Source of the DNA: Advenella kashmirensis WT001
Lineage (GTDB): Bacteria; Pseudomonadota; Gammaproteobacteria; Burkholderiales; Burkholderiaceae_B
Direction: 5' to 3'
Length of the DNA: 64,000 nt
NCBI RefSeq assembly: GCF_000219915.2
Contig: NC_017964.1
Location: forward strand, 4,030,001 to 4,094,000
The translations under genes and the position numbers were made by a program. The notes under the pieces were generated by a model. It was not told where the DNA came from, ran no database searches, and saw only the letters and a program-made list of their open reading frames with translations. Shown one piece after another: positions 9,846-18,935 of this stretch; the first letter of the stretch is position 1, and each line of letters starts with the position of its first letter.

Positions 9846-11211
9846 GCCACCCTACCTATCGGAATCGGCTTGACCGGCGGTTGATTGCGCAATCGCTCCA
9901 CGCCGGACAGGGCAATGCCCTGTTCATGCGCCAACAGCATGGACGCCCCGGCCACACACATTCTGCCCTGACAACGCCCCATGCCCACGCGCGACAGCGC
10001 TTTCATTCTGTTCAGGCCTGAATGCGGATCGTCACGCAGCATCTGTCGGATTTCGCCCACCCGGATTTCCTCGCAACGACATACCATGAGCGCGTCGTCG
10101 GCCGCATCCAGCCAGTGGGCCGGCGGCGCAAACATATGGTCGATACAACGCCGTGTTTTTCGGCCTCGGGCAATACGCCGGGCCAGTTGCGCCACCTGTT
10201 TATGATCGCAATGAACACCCAGATCCTGCAGCAGGCTGTAGGCACACTGCCTGCCGGTTAGTTCGGCCATATCGGCGCCGCCAATACGCATGCCGTCGCC
10301 GGCCAGATACACATTGGCTCGACTGCTCTGGCCGCCGGGCTGCACTTGCGGCTGCCAAGTGCAATCCTGTTCGTCAAACACAAAGTCGCAACCCAGCAGG
10401 CTGGCCAGTTGATTTTCGGAACGCAGCCCAAAGCCGCAAGCCAGGGCATCGCAAGCTACGGTCTGCATTGCCGAATCGGCCGCTTTACGCCAACGGACCG
10501 CGTCGACTCTGGCTACACCATCTGCTTCAAAACCGGCGACCCCATGCTTCATCGGTACACCGTGGGCCCGCAGCCAGGCCATGTAATAAACCCCCTTGGC
10601 CATGAGCGGCGCATCGGCGGCAAAGGCTTGCATACCCTGGCGCAGCGTGGGGAATGGACTGGTATCGAGCACTGCGGACACCTGCGCGCCCGCCTTGCAG
10701 TATTGATAGGCAACCAGATACAAGAGCGGTCCGGTACCGGCAAGCACGACTCGCTTGCCGATCGCGCAGCCTGATACTTCAGGGCGATTTGTGCGCCGCC
10801 CAGCGTGTATACACCAGGTAGCGTCCAGCCGGCAAAAGGCAATACCCGATCGGTGGCCCCGGTTGCCAGGATCACGCGTTCATAAGCAATTGCATCGTGC
10901 TTACCATCACGGATGACATACAGCTGGTGGGCATCTGCGTCCCACACCAGGGTGTTGGGCCGATAATCAATCTGATCCGACGCGATCATTTGCCTTGCGG
11001 TCTCGTGCAGCGCACTGGCTTTGCTATGTTCGAAACCATAAAGCTGGCGGCCAGTTCTGGTGAATCCATCAGGCTGCTGGCGGTAGATTTGCCCACCTGG
11101 TTTGGATGCCTCATCAATGACGATGGGACGCAACCCAGCCTGCACCAGGACCTGGGCGGCACGTATGCCTGCCGGGCCCGCCCCCACGATGACCGGTGCG
11201 TGCGCGCTCAC
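9833..11211 (-). CDS. FAD/NAD-binding dehydrogenase subunit with [2Fe-2S] C-terminal domain (HcnB/OoxA-like; frameshifted here)
   Basis: Middle subunit of the three-part dehydrogenase. The GTG start at 11211 overlaps the stop of the upstream ferredoxin-like gene (GTGA), showing translational coupling. N-terminal FAD motif VIVGAGPAGIRAAQ, then GGQIYRQ; a second nucleotide-binding motif lies near VVLAGTGPLLYLVA; the C-terminus carries CRCEE ... GRCQGRMC, a BFD-like four-Cys [2Fe-2S] site. The frame breaks at about 10770: after ALKYQ the expected GCAIGKRVVLAGTG continues in the next frame, explained by one lost G in CAGG(G)C. Repaired length about 459 residues. Confidence 0.85.
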
Positions 11212-11498
11212 CTGTTTTGCCCCGGTATTACAAATCGCATATTTTCCTGCAGCAGTGTAGAGCAGGCGCGTACGCGCTCGCCGTTTTCCTGCAGCACCAG
11301 GCAATCCTGGCATGCGCCCATCAGACAGAAGCCGGCGCGTGGAGAACCGGTGAACTCGGTCAGGCGCAGATGCTCATTAAGGGTGAGCAACGCCGTCATG
11401 ATGGTGTCGCCCAGGCGTGCCGTACACGGCGTGCCATTCACAAAAAAATGGCACGGCTCGCGCTGCTGGTCAACCAGTCGCATAAAAAGCCCCGGCAT
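11208..11498 (-). CDS. Small (2Fe-2S)-binding subunit (HcnA/OoxX-like)
   Basis: 96 residues, similar to the small ferredoxin-like subunit of HcnABC, opine oxidase and hetero-oligomeric D-hydroxyproline dehydrogenase. The motif G-F-C-L-M-G-A-C-Q-D-C at residues 57-67, plus a later Cys (ACST), gives the plant-type [2Fe-2S] cysteine set. N-terminal FFVNGTPCTARLGDTI is typical of the family. The gene is co-directional with the permease upstream and its TGA overlaps the GTG of the next gene, so the three subunits are co-translated. Confidence 0.85.
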   Translation of the reverse strand: MPGLFMRLVDQQREPCHFFVNGTPCTARLGDTIMTALLTLNEHLRLTEFTGSPRAGFCLMGACQDCLVLQENGERVRACSTLLQENMRFVIPGQNR

Positions 11499-11535
11499 CA
11501 GCTTGCCTTTTTCTGCATGATTGCATTTGCCATGA

Positions 11536-12327
11536 TCACTGCTTTCCGATCAGGATTTTATCCAGTCCATAGACGCGATCAAGCACGAACATGGTGAGCG
11601 CAGTCAGCACAATGATGAGCGCCGATACGGCCGACAGCATCGGATTGATGGACTCGGTCGCATACATGTACATCTTGACGGGCAGCGTAATGGTGGTGGG
11701 TGAAGTCAGGAAGACGGACATGGTCAGCTCATCAAAGCTGTTGATGAACGCCAGGATCCACCCGCCGAAAATACCCGGCAGGATCAGGGGAAAGGTAATG
11801 CGCCGAAACACTGTCCACTTGCCTGCGCCCAGTGACTCGGCAGCATGCTCAATACTTTTATCAAAGCCCACCAGAGATCCCAGCACCAGCCGTATCACAT
11901 ATGGCGTAACAATGATGACATGACCAAGGATGAGCCATAACAGGCTGCCGCGAACGCCCAGCATCGCAAACAGGCGCAGCAGAGCAACACCCATGACCAG
12001 ACTGGGAATCATCAATGGCGATAGAAACAGGCCATTGATCACATGCCGGAAACGAAATTGTCCACGGGCAATGGCAAACGCGGCGGGCAGTGCCAATGCA
12101 GCACTGATTGAAGCGCTGGCAAAGGCCACCCACAGGCTGGTCTGGAAGGCGGCGATAAAACCTGATTCGTTAAAGACAGCCCGGAACCAGCGCAATGAAA
12201 AACTGGTGGTGGGAATGGACAGCACATCTTCCGGTGTAAAGGCGACCAGGCACACGATAACCAGTGGCGCAAGAATGAAGATTGTGACCAGCGTGTTGAA
12301 CAACAGGGAGAGGGGTCCGTTTTTCAT
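11536..12327 (-). CDS. ABC transporter permease (PotC-like)
   Basis: 263 residues with about six membrane segments and the binding-protein-dependent transport signature around residues 145-175 (AAESLGAGKWTVFRRITFPLILPGI, EAA loop). It resembles the PotC/YdcV permease of polyamine and related transporters. It sits three bases after the sister permease (stop 12331) and 37 bases ahead of the ferredoxin-like subunit gene, in the same transcription unit. Membrane-spanning half of the importer; substrate amine- or opine-like by context. Confidence 0.87.
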   Translation of the reverse strand: MKNGPLSLLFNTLVTIFILAPLVIVCLVAFTPEDVLSIPTTSFSLRWFRAVFNESGFIAAFQTSLWVAFASASISAALALPAAFAIARGQFRFRHVINGLFLSPLMIPSLVMGVALLRLFAMLGVRGSLLWLILGHVIIVTPYVIRLVLGSLVGFDKSIEHAAESLGAGKWTVFRRITFPLILPGIFGGWILAFINSFDELTMSVFLTSPTTITLPVKMYMYATESINPMLSAVSALIIVLTALTMFVLDRVYGLDKILIGKQ

Positions 12328-12330
12328 TGT

Positions 12331-13203
12331 TTACCCCAAACTGCGCTTATAGGAGCGCTCGAGAATTTGATTGTAGGACATCATAATGATCAGATTCATA
12401 ATGAGCAACATCATGGCCAGCGCTGCCCCCATGGGCCAGTTCAGATCAATCATGAACTGCTCATAAATGCTATTGGACACCATGCGGGAGCGTCCTCCGC
12501 CAAGCAGCACGGGGATCGCAAACGCGCTGGTGGACAGGCCAAAGACAATCAGGCTGCCCGACAAAATGCCAGGTGTGGCCTGCGGCAGAATGACCCGCTT
12601 GATGGTCTGCCATTTGGTGGCATTGAGCGAGTATGCTGCCTTGATGGTTTGCGGATCAATTTTATTAAGCGACGTCCACACGGGAATAATCATGAACGGC
12701 AGCATGACATGCACCAGGCCGATTACTACGGCTGAAGAGGTGTATAGCAGTGACCCCAGGCCCATCATCTCGGTCAGCTTGCCAATGGGCGACATGGGGT
12801 TGAGCAGCATGCTCCAGCCAAACGCCCGCACCACAAGTGAAATAAGCAGAGGAGACAGGATAACCAGCAGGAAAACAGAGTTCCACGGCGCTTTCATGCG
12901 ACTTAAGATATATGATTCGGGCACACCAATGAGGACGCAGATGATTGTGACCAGGCCCGATATCCAGAGCGTGCGCCAAAATACCGTGAGTGTGTAGTTG
13001 CTGGTGAATATTTCAATGTACTGGTCCAGCGTCCAGCCCGCTTGCACGCCCAGGTCGTAATCGTAGGGCCGGAATGACAGCACGATGGTAAGCACCAGCG
13101 GCACGATCAGCAGGCCGATAAAAAGCAGTGTCAGTGGCATGGCGCCCAGAAAGCTCAGGCGCCGCTTGCGCACCGGCGCGGCGCCGGGATCAGGATGCGT
13201 CAT
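12331..13203 (-). CDS. ABC transporter permease (PotB-like)
   Basis: 290 residues with an N-terminal cytosolic stretch and about six membrane segments. The EAA-type loop is AAYSLNATKWQTIKRVILPQ (about residue 190). It resembles PotB/YdcU-type permeases. Start ATG 13203 is directly adjacent to the stop of the ATPase gene (13206), so the genes are tightly coupled. Together with the next gene it forms the membrane channel of the importer. Confidence 0.87.
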   Translation of the reverse strand: MTHPDPGAAPVRKRRLSFLGAMPLTLLFIGLLIVPLVLTIVLSFRPYDYDLGVQAGWTLDQYIEIFTSNYTLTVFWRTLWISGLVTIICVLIGVPESYILSRMKAPWNSVFLLVILSPLLISLVVRAFGWSMLLNPMSPIGKLTEMMGLGSLLYTSSAVVIGLVHVMLPFMIIPVWTSLNKIDPQTIKAAYSLNATKWQTIKRVILPQATPGILSGSLIVFGLSTSAFAIPVLLGGGRSRMVSNSIYEQFMIDLNWPMGAALAMMLLIMNLIIMMSYNQILERSYKRSLG

Positions 13204-13205
13204 GG

Positions 13206-14284
13206 TTACAGATCCCCGGCAGGCTCGGCCGTCAGGACCTTGAGCGCGCCTTCATGCCAGTCCAGGCTGACGTTTTCGCCAATTTTATAAACCTGCTGGT
13301 GGTTATTGATGACCGATACGATAACCAGCCCGAAAGCGGTCTGCACCTCGTACATCCATAAATTGCCAAGGAAAAAGCTGTTTTTGACCGAACCGGCAAA
13401 GCGCCCCTGTCCTTGCCGGCCAATCACGATTTTTTCGGGACGCAAAGACATGAGTGCTTCGCAGGCGCCTGTACTTGGCGCCATACCTGCTTCATTTTTC
13501 AGAATGATGCTGTGACCGTCCAGATCGAACTGGCGGCCCTGCGCTGTCGCCGTCAATGTGACCGTAAAGGTATTGGTCTTGCCAACGAAGCGGGAAATAA
13601 AGGGCGTGGCCGGATTTTCGTACATGACGTAAGGCTCATCAATCTGGATGACTTTGCCTTCGCGCATGACAACCACACGATCGCTGACTGACAGCGCTTC
13701 GGCCTGGTCGTGCGTCACCATGATGGTGGTGGTACCCGCCTGTTGCTGAATCCGGCGCAGCTCAAACTGCATCTCTTCACGCAGGTTGGCATCCAGATTC
13801 GACAAAGGTTCATCCAGCAACAGCACTGGGGGCTGAATCACCAGGCGCGCGCCAGGGCCACGCGCTGGCGCTGGCCGCCCGACAGTTCGCGCGGATAGCG
13901 CTGTGCAAATTTCTCCAGTTGCGCCATGGCCAGTGCATCCTTAACGCGCCTGGCAATATCGCTGCCCGATAGCTTGCGCATTTCCAGACCAAAGGCCACA
14001 TTCTTTTCCACTGTCATATGCGGAAAAAGCGCGTATGTCTGGAAAACAATTCCCAGCCCTCTTTCATTGGGCTTTGCAAACGTGATGTCCTTGCCATCCA
14101 GAATGATGCTGCCAGCGGTCACGTCAACGAATCCGGCAATCATCTGCAGGGTGGTGGTCTTGCCACAGCCGGACGGACCAAGCAGCGAAACGAATTCGCC
14201 TTTGGCAACGTCAAGAGACAGATTGTCGACAGCGGTGGTGTCCGCAAATTTTTTGGTCAGGCCGTGTAACTGCAAAAAAGACAT
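13206..14284 (-). CDS. ABC transporter ATP-binding protein (PotA-like; frameshifted here)
   Basis: First gene of the minus-strand uptake/oxidation operon. Walker A GPSGCGKTT (residues 36-44), Q-loop FQTYALFPHM, signature LSGGQRQRVALARA, then Walker B VLLLDEPLSNLDA, switch His in MVTHDQAEAL, and a C-terminal TOBE-like regulatory domain. The frame is broken between signature and Walker B at about 13844 (ARA then TGG-TGA); adding one C restores ARALVIQPPVLLLDE. Repaired length about 359 residues, usual for PotA/UgpC-type ATPases. Without repair the protein would lose Walker B and be inactive. Confidence 0.87.
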
Positions 14285-14567
14285 ACGTCCTCACTTCGTT
14301 CGTTTTGATATGGTTCCGCAGACTGCACTGTTTCGCACATGCGGCATCGTATGAGGGGATACGGCGGCAAACAACGAGAATGCATCAAGGGCGCGCGCAA
14401 CAGTCATGCTGTTTATGACAGTTGTATTTAAGCTTGATAATTGTCCCTTGCATGGGCCGATTTATATATTGGTATTTCTACTAATAAAATTATTTTTATT
14501 TATATTTCATTTAATGGAAAAATATATATAATATTTAAATATTAATTTCATTAAACAAAATACAACT
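14285..14567. promoter_or_regulatory. AT-rich divergent promoter with 10-base inverted IclR-site candidates
   Basis: Region between the ABC/dehydrogenase operon (minus) and the IclR-type gene (plus), very AT-rich from about 14455 to 14560. Two perfect inverted 10-mers, AGTTGTATTT at 14420-14429 and AAATACAACT at 14558-14567, lie 128 bases apart; the second ends directly before the ATG of the regulator. Placement suits repression of both promoters by the adjacent regulator; this is inference. Confidence 0.45.
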
Positions 14568-15386
14568 ATGGATCAGCAATCAGCAGGCGCACAAGGTGTG
14601 CTTACCAAAGGTTTGGGTATTTTGCGCTTGCTCAGTGATGCAGGTCCGCAAGGGTTGCGCGTGACCGACATTGCCCGCCAGCTTGAACTTTCCCAGGCTA
14701 CGGTGCACCGGCTTTTGCAAACGCTGATTGCCGAAGGCTTTGTGCTGCAGCGCCAGGGAAGTAAATCCTACGCGCTGACCCTGGAGCTATTCTCCCTGGT
14801 GGCTCGTGCGCATCACAATGAATCGTCGCTGCGCGCCACCTGTCGCAGTTCCATACTCAGAATTGTGGGCACACTGCAGGATTCGGCGTTTGTGCTTTTG
14901 CGAGACCGCTATGACGTGGTGTGTATCGATAAAATGGAAGGCAGCTATATCACTCAATCGCTGACCGGCGGTATTGGCGGGCGCATTCCCATTGGGCTGG
15001 GCCAGGGAAGTATAGCCATTCTGGCCGCCCTGCCGGAAAGCGAGCAAAATGCCATCCTGGCATTCAACATTCCGCGCTTTTACCAGGACGATGGAATTGA
15101 CGAGCCGCAGTTGCGCGCAAGAATCAAGCAGACGCAGCAAAACGGCTATGTGCTGAACACCGGTCCCGGCAAACTGACGGGCATCGGCGGTATTGCAGTA
15201 GCGTTTACCGACACCACTGGCTATCCGGTAGGCGCAATCGGGTTGAGCGTCCTTACCGAGAGGCTGACTCAGGAGCGCCTGCCCTTTATTGTGGATATTC
15301 TGAAACGTGAAGCGGCCGCGATCAGCAGCAGTCTGAATCCCTTTGACCCGGCGCTGGGCAGCCCCCATATGGCGCTATCAAACTAA
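14568..15386 (+). CDS. IclR-family transcriptional regulator
   Basis: 272 residues. N-terminal winged helix-turn-helix (residues 11-75; GLRVTDIARQLELSQATVHR) followed by the IclR effector-binding domain (about 90-260; IPIGLGQGSIAILAALPE, TGIGGIAVAF). Divergently transcribed from the PotABCD-like/flavoprotein operon, which it most likely controls in response to the imported compound or a breakdown product. The frame is intact. No Shine-Dalgarno is obvious before ATG 14568, and an operator-like 10-mer abuts the start codon. Confidence 0.88.
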   Translation: MDQQSAGAQGVLTKGLGILRLLSDAGPQGLRVTDIARQLELSQATVHRLLQTLIAEGFVLQRQGSKSYALTLELFSLVARAHHNESSLRATCRSSILRIVGTLQDSAFVLLRDRYDVVCIDKMEGSYITQSLTGGIGGRIPIGLGQGSIAILAALPESEQNAILAFNIPRFYQDDGIDEPQLRARIKQTQQNGYVLNTGPGKLTGIGGIAVAFTDTTGYPVGAIGLSVLTERLTQERLPFIVDILKREAAAISSSLNPFDPALGSPHMALSN

Positions 15387-15408
15387 GCGACAGCAATTTA
15401 TCTCACAG

Positions 15409-15426
15409 GTATTGCGATCGCAATAC
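15409..15426. repeat. Perfect 18-base palindrome between convergent genes
   Basis: GTATTGCGATCGCAATAC is identical to its own reverse complement. It lies 22 bases after the IclR stop and 72 bases from the stop of the convergent oxidase gene. It could fold into a short bidirectional terminator hairpin or be a protein site; no T-tract flanks it. Confidence 0.5.
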
Positions 15427-15497
15427 ACTGCGCCATAACCGATACAGTGGACGGCGCAATGGTGAGGCACGAAACGGCGCAGCCTCTGTGGGCATTT

Positions 15498-16850
15498 TTA
15501 ACGCTCGGCGCTGGCCCGGATTCCCTGATAGAAGATCGCGCTTTTGACACCCAGCGCCCGCAACGGCTCCGGGGGCAGCCAGGACGGCCCACCCAGTCCC
15601 AGTACCGCATCCAGCTCTTCTGACTGATGGTTCAGCATAAGCTCGGCCAACAGGCGCCCGTTTACCGTGCCTCGCAGCACGCCCGAACCATTGCAGCCGA
15701 GCGAACCGTAGATGCCATCGGCCAGCTTACCGAAAAAGATTCCGCCGTTACGCGTCAGCGCGGTGGTTCCTCCCCAGACAAACTCAAACTCATGCGATGC
15801 CATTTGCGGGAAACGCCGTTTGTAATAATGCGTGAGCATGGTGGTATACGCAGCAGCACTGCGCTCTGATTCATAGGAATAGGCGCTACGTACCATAAAA
15901 CGGTTGCCCGACACCTTGCGCAGCGTCGTGCCAAGGCGGTGAGCCGGCAGCAAGCCCCATTGCCTGGCCGGCCCCAGGGCAGCGGCCTGTTCATCCGATA
16001 GCGCCGGGGTCAGCCCGGCATACGTATAGATGGCAATCAGACGGTCTTTCAGGAAACCCAGTTTGCGGGCAAAGGCGTTATTGGCAATCACCAGCTGGCC
16101 CGCGGAAAAATCACCCTTGCTGGTCGACACCGTGTAGCGGCCTGCGCTGCCGGCAACACGATTAGCAAACGTTTCTTCCAGCAAAGTGACATTTTCCGGC
16201 AGGGTATCGGCCAGGCCACGATGCATGGCCGCAGGCTGGACAAATACATTATTGCGTGTGTAATAACCAAAATCGTAATAACGCGTACCCAGTCGCTGCG
16301 CCAGTTGGTCCTGGCTCAGCACTTCACTGTCAATGCCCAGTCGCTTGTTTTTATCAATGCCCGACAGCAGGGATGCCTTGCCGGCGGGTGTCGCCGATGC
16401 ATTGTATTTACCGCTATGTTCATCCCAGTCGCATTCAATCCTGTTCTCTTGCAGGGTCTGCTTGAGCCACTGTAACCCCTGTTCATAGACACGAATTTGC
16501 ATGCGCCCCAGCAGATCGTCCTGCGCCGGATCCTTTGCAATGCCCGAACGCGGAAACGTAGACATGAATCCGGAATTGCGGCTTGATGAGCCCTCGCCGA
16601 TGACGCTGCCTTCCAGAATGAGCACCGATTTTTCCGGCGCCAGTTCCGCCAGGCGCCGGGCCGCCGACAGACCGGTAAAGCCAGCCCCGATAACAATGAA
16701 GTCAAAGGCTCGCGGGCCTTGTGGTTCAGTGGTTGCGGTGCGCGCAGGCAGCAGCGCGTTCCAGCCGGAATGGTTGTTATAGTGAGGTAAATAGGGATTT
16801 TTCACGCGTATCGACTTCGGACAGAAAGAACTCAAAGAGCTTTCCATCAT
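15498..16850 (-). CDS. FAD-dependent oxidoreductase, PuuB-like (DAO family)
   Basis: About 450 residues. After an N-terminal KNPYLPHYNNHSGWNALLPA, typical of gamma-glutamylputrescine oxidase-like proteins, comes the FAD motif DFIVIGAGFTGLSAARRLAEL and EGSVIGEGSSSRNSGFM. C-terminal FVWGGTTALTRNGGIFFG and YGSLGCNGSGVLRGT complete the FAD site. Members oxidise the primary amine of gamma-glutamylputrescine or related amines. No puuA/C/D partners are adjacent, but the neighbouring PotABCD-like transporter makes an amine substrate plausible. Tandem ATGs at 16847/16850 are likely starts; an upstream ATG at 16907 is also open. Confidence 0.82.
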   Translation of the reverse strand: MMESSLSSFCPKSIRVKNPYLPHYNNHSGWNALLPARTATTEPQGPRAFDFIVIGAGFTGLSAARRLAELAPEKSVLILEGSVIGEGSSSRNSGFMSTFPRSGIAKDPAQDDLLGRMQIRVYEQGLQWLKQTLQENRIECDWDEHSGKYNASATPAGKASLLSGIDKNKRLGIDSEVLSQDQLAQRLGTRYYDFGYYTRNNVFVQPAAMHRGLADTLPENVTLLEETFANRVAGSAGRYTVSTSKGDFSAGQLVIANNAFARKLGFLKDRLIAIYTYAGLTPALSDEQAAALGPARQWGLLPAHRLGTTLRKVSGNRFMVRSAYSYESERSAAAYTTMLTHYYKRRFPQMASHEFEFVWGGTTALTRNGGIFFGKLADGIYGSLGCNGSGVLRGTVNGRLLAELMLNHQSEELDAVLGLGGPSWLPPEPLRALGVKSAIFYQGIRASAER

Positions 16851-17068
16851 AAGTGGCCGGCAGTAATTTTCAATCGTTTTATCACATCCGAATGAAAACC
16901 GCCGCAAATGTGTAATCTATCTGCAACATGCTTTGCCGATAACGCTTGTTTTGCCGGGGAATCTACCATGCAGGCAGCAGTCGCAAAACTATTCGTCGAG
17001 CTCTGGCCCTGGGCGGCGGTCAAACCGAGCCAGGTCACGCCCACCCGGCCAAGCGATAGCGTGATGAT

Positions 17069-17529
17069 TTATTTGATGGCGATATGCACACTGACTTCAA
17101 TCGCCCTTTCCTCGCGCCCCGATATATTTCGAAATCGGTGGTATAGGCCCGCTGATGAGGCGTATCTTCGCGTTTGAAATAATCCCAGATATCCAGCCAT
17201 ACCCGGATGACCGTTTCGGGCATTTTCCCCTTGCCGCTAAAGACCAGATATTGTCCTGAGGGGACGGTGACCTCGACCAGATCCAGATTGCATTTTTTTG
17301 GTTTCTGGTCCGCCCCCGCCGTCACGGTATAACGGCCGTCCTGATCCGATTCATACTCCCCATAAACCCCATAGATGGGGGCATCTGCAGGCAGCTCGGG
17401 AACCAGTTCAGTGTACACGTCGTGCCAGAGCAGGGGCAGCCTTGCCGTCTTCAATGTCTCTTCGTCGGCATTGCGGGTGCGGGTTTGAATGCCGAATATG
17501 CGAAACGACGGCAGGTTAACAGTGTGCAT
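17069..17529 (-). CDS. GyrI-like/effector-binding domain protein (frameshifted here)
   Basis: Small cytosolic protein of the GyrI-like small-molecule-binding superfamily (effector-binding domain of AraC/MerR activators), here stand-alone. Begins MHTVNLPSFRIFGIQTRT; the middle has IYGVYGEYESD and VPSGQYLVFSGKG; the expected last strands DFEIYRG ... VEVSV-type are broken. At the GGGG run (complement of 17116-17119) one base seems missing; with it added the protein ends AIEVSVHIAIK at the TAA 17069-17071, giving about 153 residues, usual for the family. Without repair a foreign tail runs to 17035. Ligand unknown. Confidence 0.75.
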
Positions 17530-17583
17530 GGCAGGTCTCTTTCAATACCATGCAACGGTTGCGCAGCACGGCGGGATTGCGGT

Positions 17584-17772
17584 TTAAAGCTGACGCGCCG
17601 AGGCGATTTTTTTATCGGTCGTATACTGGCTCAGCGCGTAGACAGCCCACAATGCAGCGGGCAGCCAACCGATGAGCGTGATCTGCAAAATCAGGCAAAC
17701 GATACCGGCGATTGGGCGTCCAATCGTAAAAAATGCAACAAAAGGCAGAAAGATGGCGAGCAGTAATCTCAT
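17584..17772 (-). CDS. YqaE/Pmp3-family small membrane protein
   Basis: 62 residues with two hydrophobic segments (about 2-17 and 21-46) and the family pattern FLPFVAFFTIGRPIAGIVCLILQ, LIGWLPAALWAVYAL. This is the UPF0057/Pmp3 family of small inner-membrane proteins linked to stress and membrane potential in other organisms. It lies after the divergent promoter region before the DUF924 gene. Function not established. Confidence 0.8.
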   Translation of the reverse strand: MRLLLAIFLPFVAFFTIGRPIAGIVCLILQITLIGWLPAALWAVYALSQYTTDKKIASARQL

Positions 17773-17988
17773 GAAAAGTCCCGTAATACGATGCAGTTAT
17801 TGTGAGGTGATATAACGTCGCAAATGGCGACGAATCCCGTAATATCAAGGCTGTATTATAACGGTCGGCGACACCATGACAGTGTCACGGCGCCCAGAGG
17901 CAGTTAACACAGGACCCGCCTTTGGCTGCCTCCGTCGCCGGCCATTCTCTCTTCGCTTTATTGCTTTATTTCTATAAAAGGATCGCGT

Positions 17989-18527
17989 ATGTCTCCACAG
18001 GATATTCTTGACTTCTGGTTCGAACACACCCCTTCTGAGCAATGGTTCGCCAGCGATCCGCAATTTGATGCAACGATTCGTGAGCGCTTTACCGATGTAT
18101 GGCAACAGGCCTCACGCGCCGAGCTCAGCGGCTGGCGCAGTTCCATCCGAGGACGCCTGGCCGAGATCATCGTATTGGATCAGTTCTCACGCAACATCGG
18201 CCGCGGCACGCCCCTGGCCTTTGCCCAGGATGCAATGGCGCTGGTGCTGTCCCAGGAGGCCTCGCGGACCGCCGAATTTAACGATCTGACGCAACAGGAG
18301 AATAATTTTTTGCTGATGCCCATGATGCATTCGGAATCCACTGTGATTCACCAGGCCGCCGAATGCCTGTTTCGCAAATATGGTTCAAACGAATCGTATC
18401 AATTCGAGCTGAAACACAAGGCCATCATTGACGCTTTCGGTCGTTATCCGCATCGCAACGAGATTCTGGGGCGCGAATCCACGCCAGAGGAAATCGCCTT
18501 TCTGGCACAACCGGATCATCGTTCTGA
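17989..18527 (+). CDS. DUF924 family protein (frameshifted at the last residues)
   Basis: DUF924 proteins are about 180 residues and of unknown function with an all-helical TPR-like fold. Here: ILDFWFEH at the N-terminus, GRLAEIIVLDQFSRNIGRG, LLMPMMHSES, FGRYPHRNEILGRESTPEE. The normal end is a short tail after FLA; in this sequence one G is missing at 18513-18514, and adding it gives QPGSSF followed by TGA at 18525-18527 (179 residues). The unrepaired frame instead runs to 18777 with a sequence lacking any family similarity. ATG 17989 has AAAAGGA 11 bases upstream. Confidence 0.82.
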
Positions 18528-18935
18528 TCAATGCGGCTCTTGTACGCCTGCGCGCACATTGGCAACCCCATACTATTTCATTCTACGCCCCTGGCACCGC
18601 CCGCCTGCTGAGCGGCGTGGATGCCAGCAGCCGACCTGCCCGAACCGCTTGCAATGCCGCTACCGGCTACGGGTGCGCGGTCGCAAATGTGCCGCCAAGG
18701 CTTACGCAGGACTGAATTTCCCGAACTTTCACAACAGAATCGTGTCGATTGCACGGCCGTTTTCAGAAAATATTTGACCGTGATTTTTTCTGTGATTATC
18801 ATTAATTGACCAAGCAATTATTGCTTACCCAATTAATTGAACCTACATTATTCCAGCCGCTCGGGAATCGGGTGATGCCGCTGGCATTGCCTGATCCCGT
18901 GTTTGCCCGGCTGATCATCACGGTTACCATCTTCC
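18528..18935. promoter_or_regulatory. emrAB promoter region with an operator-like element
   Basis: About 400 bases without a convincing gene. At 18812-18826 lies the interrupted palindrome AAGCAAT-T-ATTGCTT, flanked by direct repeats ATTAATTGA (18801-18809 and 18832-18840). The size and AT character suit a MarR- or TetR-type operator over the promoter of the efflux genes starting at 18936. No regulator gene is adjacent. Confidence 0.4.

Noticed and set aside
18578..18817. Open frame on the minus strand between the DUF924 gene and emrA
   Set aside because: No family signature, no ribosome binding site, low-complexity composition; explained by the GC-rich intergenic part.
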